A stretch of DNA of 59,666 nt from Halalkalicoccus subterraneus (GTDB taxonomy: Archaea > Halobacteriota > Halobacteria > Halobacteriales > Halalkalicoccaceae), in NCBI RefSeq assembly GCF_003697815.1, contig NZ_RDQG01000023.1:1-59666 (forward strand), written 5' to 3'. Below the pieces are notes generated by a model. It saw only the letters and a list, made by a program, of their open reading frames with translations. It searched no databases and was not told the origin of the DNA. How positions within the stretch are numbered: position 1 is the first letter of the stretch; each line of letters begins with the position of its first letter. Below are positions 56,848 to 59,666 of the stretch, piece by piece. A program made the position numbers and the translations under genes.

Positions 56848-58379
56848 CAGGCACCACCCCCGAGCTCGACGATCGGATCAACGGCGTCCTGGATCATGGT
56901 GAAGAAGATGTCGGGATCCACACCCAACAGGATGATCAGACCGATCAGCACGAACAGCGGCACGATGTCGTGCAGCGGCGCGCGCGTGACCTCGTAGTCC
57001 GTTTCGAGACGGAACTCCCCGAAGAGGGTACGCTGCATCGCAAACAGCAGGTAGCCCGCAACGATGACGATGCCGAACATCGCGATCGCGGTGAAGATCG
57101 GCGCGCTCGGGAGCACCGTCGACTGGAACGCCCCGAGGAAGATCATGAACTCCCCGGCGAAGCCGGCCATCAGCGGCAGGCCCATGTAGCCGAAGGCCGC
57201 GGCGATCAGGATTCCAACGGTGATCGGCATCCGGTCTGCGATTCCGGAAATGTCGCCGACCATGCGCGTGTGTGTGGCGTTGTAGATCACGCCGACGGCC
57301 ATGAACATCAGCCCCGAGATCAGCCCGTGGGCGACCATCTGGAAGGTCGCGCCGCCGATCCCATATACTGTGAAGGCCACCAACCCGAGGATGACGTATC
57401 CCATCGAGGAGATCGAGGAGTACGCGACGATCCGTTTCAGGTCCTGTTGGGCCAGCGCGAGCATCGCCCCGTAGATGACGCTGAAGACGCCGAGTGCGGC
57501 GATCGGTACCGCGAGCGTCGCCGCGACGTCGTACAGCATCGTGAAGTTGAAGCGCAACAGCGCGTAGGTCCCCATCTTCAGAAGCACGCCCGCAAGCAGC
57601 ACCGAGACGGGCGTCGGGGCCTCGACGTGGGCGTCGGGCAGCCACGTATGCACCGGGAAGATCGGCACCTTCACCGCGAAGCCGAAGAAGATCGCGATAA
57701 AGGCCGCGAGCGCGAGTGTGTCCCCGCTGAGCCCGGCAAATCCGCCGAGTTCGCCCGCGTGAATCGCCTGTGTGATCTCGGGCATCCCGAAGCTCGTCAC
57801 GGAGTCCCCGAGCCCGAACAGCAGCGCGATGAAGCCGATGAACATCACCAGCGAGGCGACGTTCGTATAGACGAAGAACTTGATCGCGGCGTACTTCCGT
57901 CGGGGACCGCCCCAGACCCCGATCAGCAGGTACATCGGTATCAGAACGGCCTCCCAGAAGACGAACCAGACGAAGAAGTCCAGTGCGGTGAAGACGCCGA
58001 TCAGGCTCGCCTCCATGAACAGTACAAGCCCGTAGAACTGGGAGATCCGTTCGGTGATCGGCGTCCACGCGCTCATGATCGCGAGCGGGACGAGGACGGT
58101 CGTGAGCACCAGCAACGGGAAGCTCACGCCGTCGAGACCGACGTACCAGTTGATCGCGTACGGATCAAGGGCGATCCACTGGGCCTGTGATTCGAACGCG
58201 ACGGTACTTCCTTCGAGCAGGGCGTTCCCGCTCGCGTCGAAGCCGGTCCACATGAAGAGGCTGCCCGCGAGCGGGAGCAGACTCAGTGCGAACGCGACCT
58301 GCGGCGCGTAGGCTTCCGGCGTGAGGAAGACCACCAGCGCCGCGACGAACGTGACTGCGATAAGTGTCTCGATCAACAT
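56847..58379 (-). CDS. nuoM: NADH-quinone oxidoreductase subunit M
   Basis: A 510-residue complex I proton channel with about 14 helices. Key parts are FVFWEAVLIPMYLLIG (conserved Glu), KVPIFPVHTWLPDAHVEAPT (conserved Lys and helix break), GVLLKMGTYALLRF (Lys) and KRIVAYSSISSMGY. Its ATG lies directly against the nuoL stop (58377-58382), so the three genes are translated in series. Confidence 0.94.
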   Translation of the reverse strand: MLIETLIAVTFVAALVVFLTPEAYAPQVAFALSLLPLAGSLFMWTGFDASGNALLEGSTVAFESQAQWIALDPYAINWYVGLDGVSFPLLVLTTVLVPLAIMSAWTPITERISQFYGLVLFMEASLIGVFTALDFFVWFVFWEAVLIPMYLLIGVWGGPRRKYAAIKFFVYTNVASLVMFIGFIALLFGLGDSVTSFGMPEITQAIHAGELGGFAGLSGDTLALAAFIAIFFGFAVKVPIFPVHTWLPDAHVEAPTPVSVLLAGVLLKMGTYALLRFNFTMLYDVAATLAVPIAALGVFSVIYGAMLALAQQDLKRIVAYSSISSMGYVILGLVAFTVYGIGGATFQMVAHGLISGLMFMAVGVIYNATHTRMVGDISGIADRMPITVGILIAAAFGYMGLPLMAGFAGEFMIFLGAFQSTVLPSAPIFTAIAMFGIVIVAGYLLFAMQRTLFGEFRLETDYEVTRAPLHDIVPLFVLIGLIILLGVDPDIFFTMIQDAVDPIVELGGGA

Positions 58380-59666
58380 TCAGAACCACCCTCCGTAGAT
58401 GCCGAAGGCCACAAGCAGGACGATCAGCGCGGTCGTGATCAACGCGGCGTAGTTGGTGACGACGCCGCTCTGGAGCCTGCGGACCCGTCCGCTTCCGAGC
58501 AGGCTCACGCTGCTGATACCGTTGACGACGCCGTCGACGACGCCCTGATCGAACGTGTCCGCACCGCGGGCGACACGCTGGGTCAGGCCTTCGGCGAGCC
58601 AGACCTGGTATTCGTCCTGGTAGTAGTTCGCGACCAACACGTCCTTCGCCCCGCCGAGCTTGTCGGTATGAGCGGTCGGGTTTGGCCCGCGATAGAGCGC
58701 AACGGCCGTCCCAGCCCCCGCGAGCGCGAGGACGAACGCGATCGCGCCGGGGATGAAGGGCGCCAGGTCGGCGTGGTGGATGCCGGCGAACTCCTCTGCG
58801 GTCGTCGTGTACGTCGAGTAGGCCAGTTCCTCCGGCCCGCTGTCGAGCCAGTTCGAGAGGTACGTGATGTCCGCACCCGTGAGCTCGGCGACCGGCACCA
58901 TGTTAACGAAACCGGCGACCGCCGCGAGGATCCCGAGAACCACGAGGGGGATCTTCGTGTTCCACCCGAGCGGGACGGGGTGTTCTGCGTGATCGCTCCG
59001 GGGCTCACCGTGGAAGGTGAGGATCACCATCCGGAAGGTGTAAAACCCGGTGAAGAACACCGCGAGCAGTCCCATCGCGTAGGCGGCGAGCAATACCGGA
59101 TCCTCGAGTCCGGCGATCAGCGCCTCGTAGAGGATCTCGTCCTTGCTCCAGAACCCTGAAAAGGGCAGGATGCCCGCGAGTGCGAGCGAGCCGGACAGGA
59201 ACGTGTAGTAGGTGACGGGCATCTCGTCTTTGAGCCCGCCCATGTTCCACATGTTCTGTTCGTGGTGCATCGCGATGATGACCGCGCCCGCTCCGAGGAA
59301 CAGCAGCGCCTTGAAGAAGGCGTGGGTCATCAGATGGAAGGTCGCCGCGACGTAGCCCGCAACGCCCAGCCCGAGCATCATATACCCGTACTGGGAGATC
59401 GTCGAATACGCGAGCACCTGCTTGATGTCGTCCTTGACGACGCCCATGGTCGCCGCGAACAGTGCGGTGAAGCCGCCGGTGAAGGCGATGATCCCCATCG
59501 CGGTCGGCGACAGCGCGTAGAAGCCAAACATCCGCGCGACCAGAAAGACCCCCGCGGCGACCATCGTCGCCGCGTGGATCAACGCCGAGACGGGCGTCGG
59601 GCCTTCCATCGCGTCGGGCAACCAGGTGTGAAGCGGGAACTGCGCGGACTTGCCGATGACTCCCCC
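58380..59666 (-). CDS. nuoL: NADH-quinone oxidoreductase subunit L, 3' part
   Basis: The C-terminal 428 residues of NuoL; the frame stays open to the window edge. It includes SAQFPLHTWLPDAMEGPTPV and SALIHAATMVAAGVFLVAR, followed by KQVLAYSTISQYGYMMLG and the polar loop near LSGSLALAGILPFSGFWSKD. The far C-terminus should include the long lateral helix of NuoL and a final membrane helix (ALIVLLVAFGIYGG). An internal start at 59621 is not real; the gene begins beyond the window. Confidence 0.94.
   Translation of the reverse strand, partial: GGVIGKSAQFPLHTWLPDAMEGPTPVSALIHAATMVAAGVFLVARMFGFYALSPTAMGIIAFTGGFTALFAATMGVVKDDIKQVLAYSTISQYGYMMLGLGVAGYVAATFHLMTHAFFKALLFLGAGAVIIAMHHEQNMWNMGGLKDEMPVTYYTFLSGSLALAGILPFSGFWSKDEILYEALIAGLEDPVLLAAYAMGLLAVFFTGFYTFRMVILTFHGEPRSDHAEHPVPLGWNTKIPLVVLGILAAVAGFVNMVPVAELTGADITYLSNWLDSGPEELAYSTYTTTAEEFAGIHHADLAPFIPGAIAFVLALAGAGTAVALYRGPNPTAHTDKLGGAKDVLVANYYQDEYQVWLAEGLTQRVARGADTFDQGVVDGVVNGISSVSLLGSGRVRRLQSGVVTNYAALITTALIVLLVAFGIYGGWF

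Noticed and set aside
1-59666. CRISPR array, insertion sequence with transposase, prophage or defence island
   Set aside because: No regular repeat-spacer series and no transposase, integrase, Cas, toxin-antitoxin or restriction gene could be recognised.

Overview
The window is chromosomal DNA of a halophilic archaeon (class Halobacteria). The evidence is high GC, very acidic predicted proteins, archaeal TATA boxes centred about 27 bases before start codons (mostly leaderless transcripts), haloarchaeal small membrane proteins, and haloarchaeal versions of Cox, Nuo, Pst and CtaB. I do not assign a genus. I see no rRNA or tRNA gene, CRISPR array, transposase, phage gene or origin. All coordinates and motifs were read by eye and no database search was possible.

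Layout. 1-3158: end of an ATP-NAD kinase-like gene, an AbrB-PhoU regulator, three small genes and a nitrilase. 3159-7392: a possible ncRNA, an aldehyde dehydrogenase, a RIO-like kinase, an acyl-CoA dehydrogenase and a YHS protein. 7520-12719: ABC exporter, gamma-glutamyltransferase and glutamate dehydrogenase, with three copies of a 64-bp structured repeat between the genes. 12783-16932: CitE-like lyase, a VTT-type membrane protein, a MaoC hydratase, a DUF5658-like protein and an acyl-CoA carboxylase carboxyltransferase. 17051-22849: an eRF1 paralog without its key motifs, an aldolase-FBPase operon, 3-hydroxyacyl-CoA dehydrogenase and a squalene/phytoene synthase. 23078-30115: acyl-CoA dehydrogenase, ACR3-like transporter, thiolase/OB-fold pair split by a small insertion, alpha/beta hydrolase, MeaB and the B12-binding subunit of methylmalonyl-CoA mutase. 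30297-38332: MOT1-type transporter, ABC exporter pair, pstSCA and an aldo/keto reductase. 38334-46371: the heme-copper oxidase region (CtaA/CtaB fusion, CoxB, CoxC, CoxA and several small membrane proteins, one only 34 residues long). 46384-52423: acyl-CoA synthetase, mutase large subunit, acyl-CoA dehydrogenase and MmgE/PrpD. 52459-54774: CBS-ParB-like and Rossmann-DHH proteins. 55342-59666: nuoN, nuoM and the end of nuoL.

Two themes dominate. The first is acyl-CoA, propionate and branched-chain catabolism: three acyl-CoA dehydrogenases, a hydroxyacyl-CoA dehydrogenase, a thiolase, a MaoC hydratase, a CitE-like lyase, a carboxyltransferase, both mutase subunits with MeaB, an acyl-CoA synthetase and MmgE/PrpD. 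The second is aerobic respiration: complex I membrane subunits and a complete set of core oxidase subunits with heme assembly. The most unusual DNA features are the three-copy repeat, a 173-bp structured insertion flanked by a 9-bp direct repeat that keeps translational coupling, a perfect 20-bp palindrome in a divergent promoter, and the repeat-bearing pst promoter.
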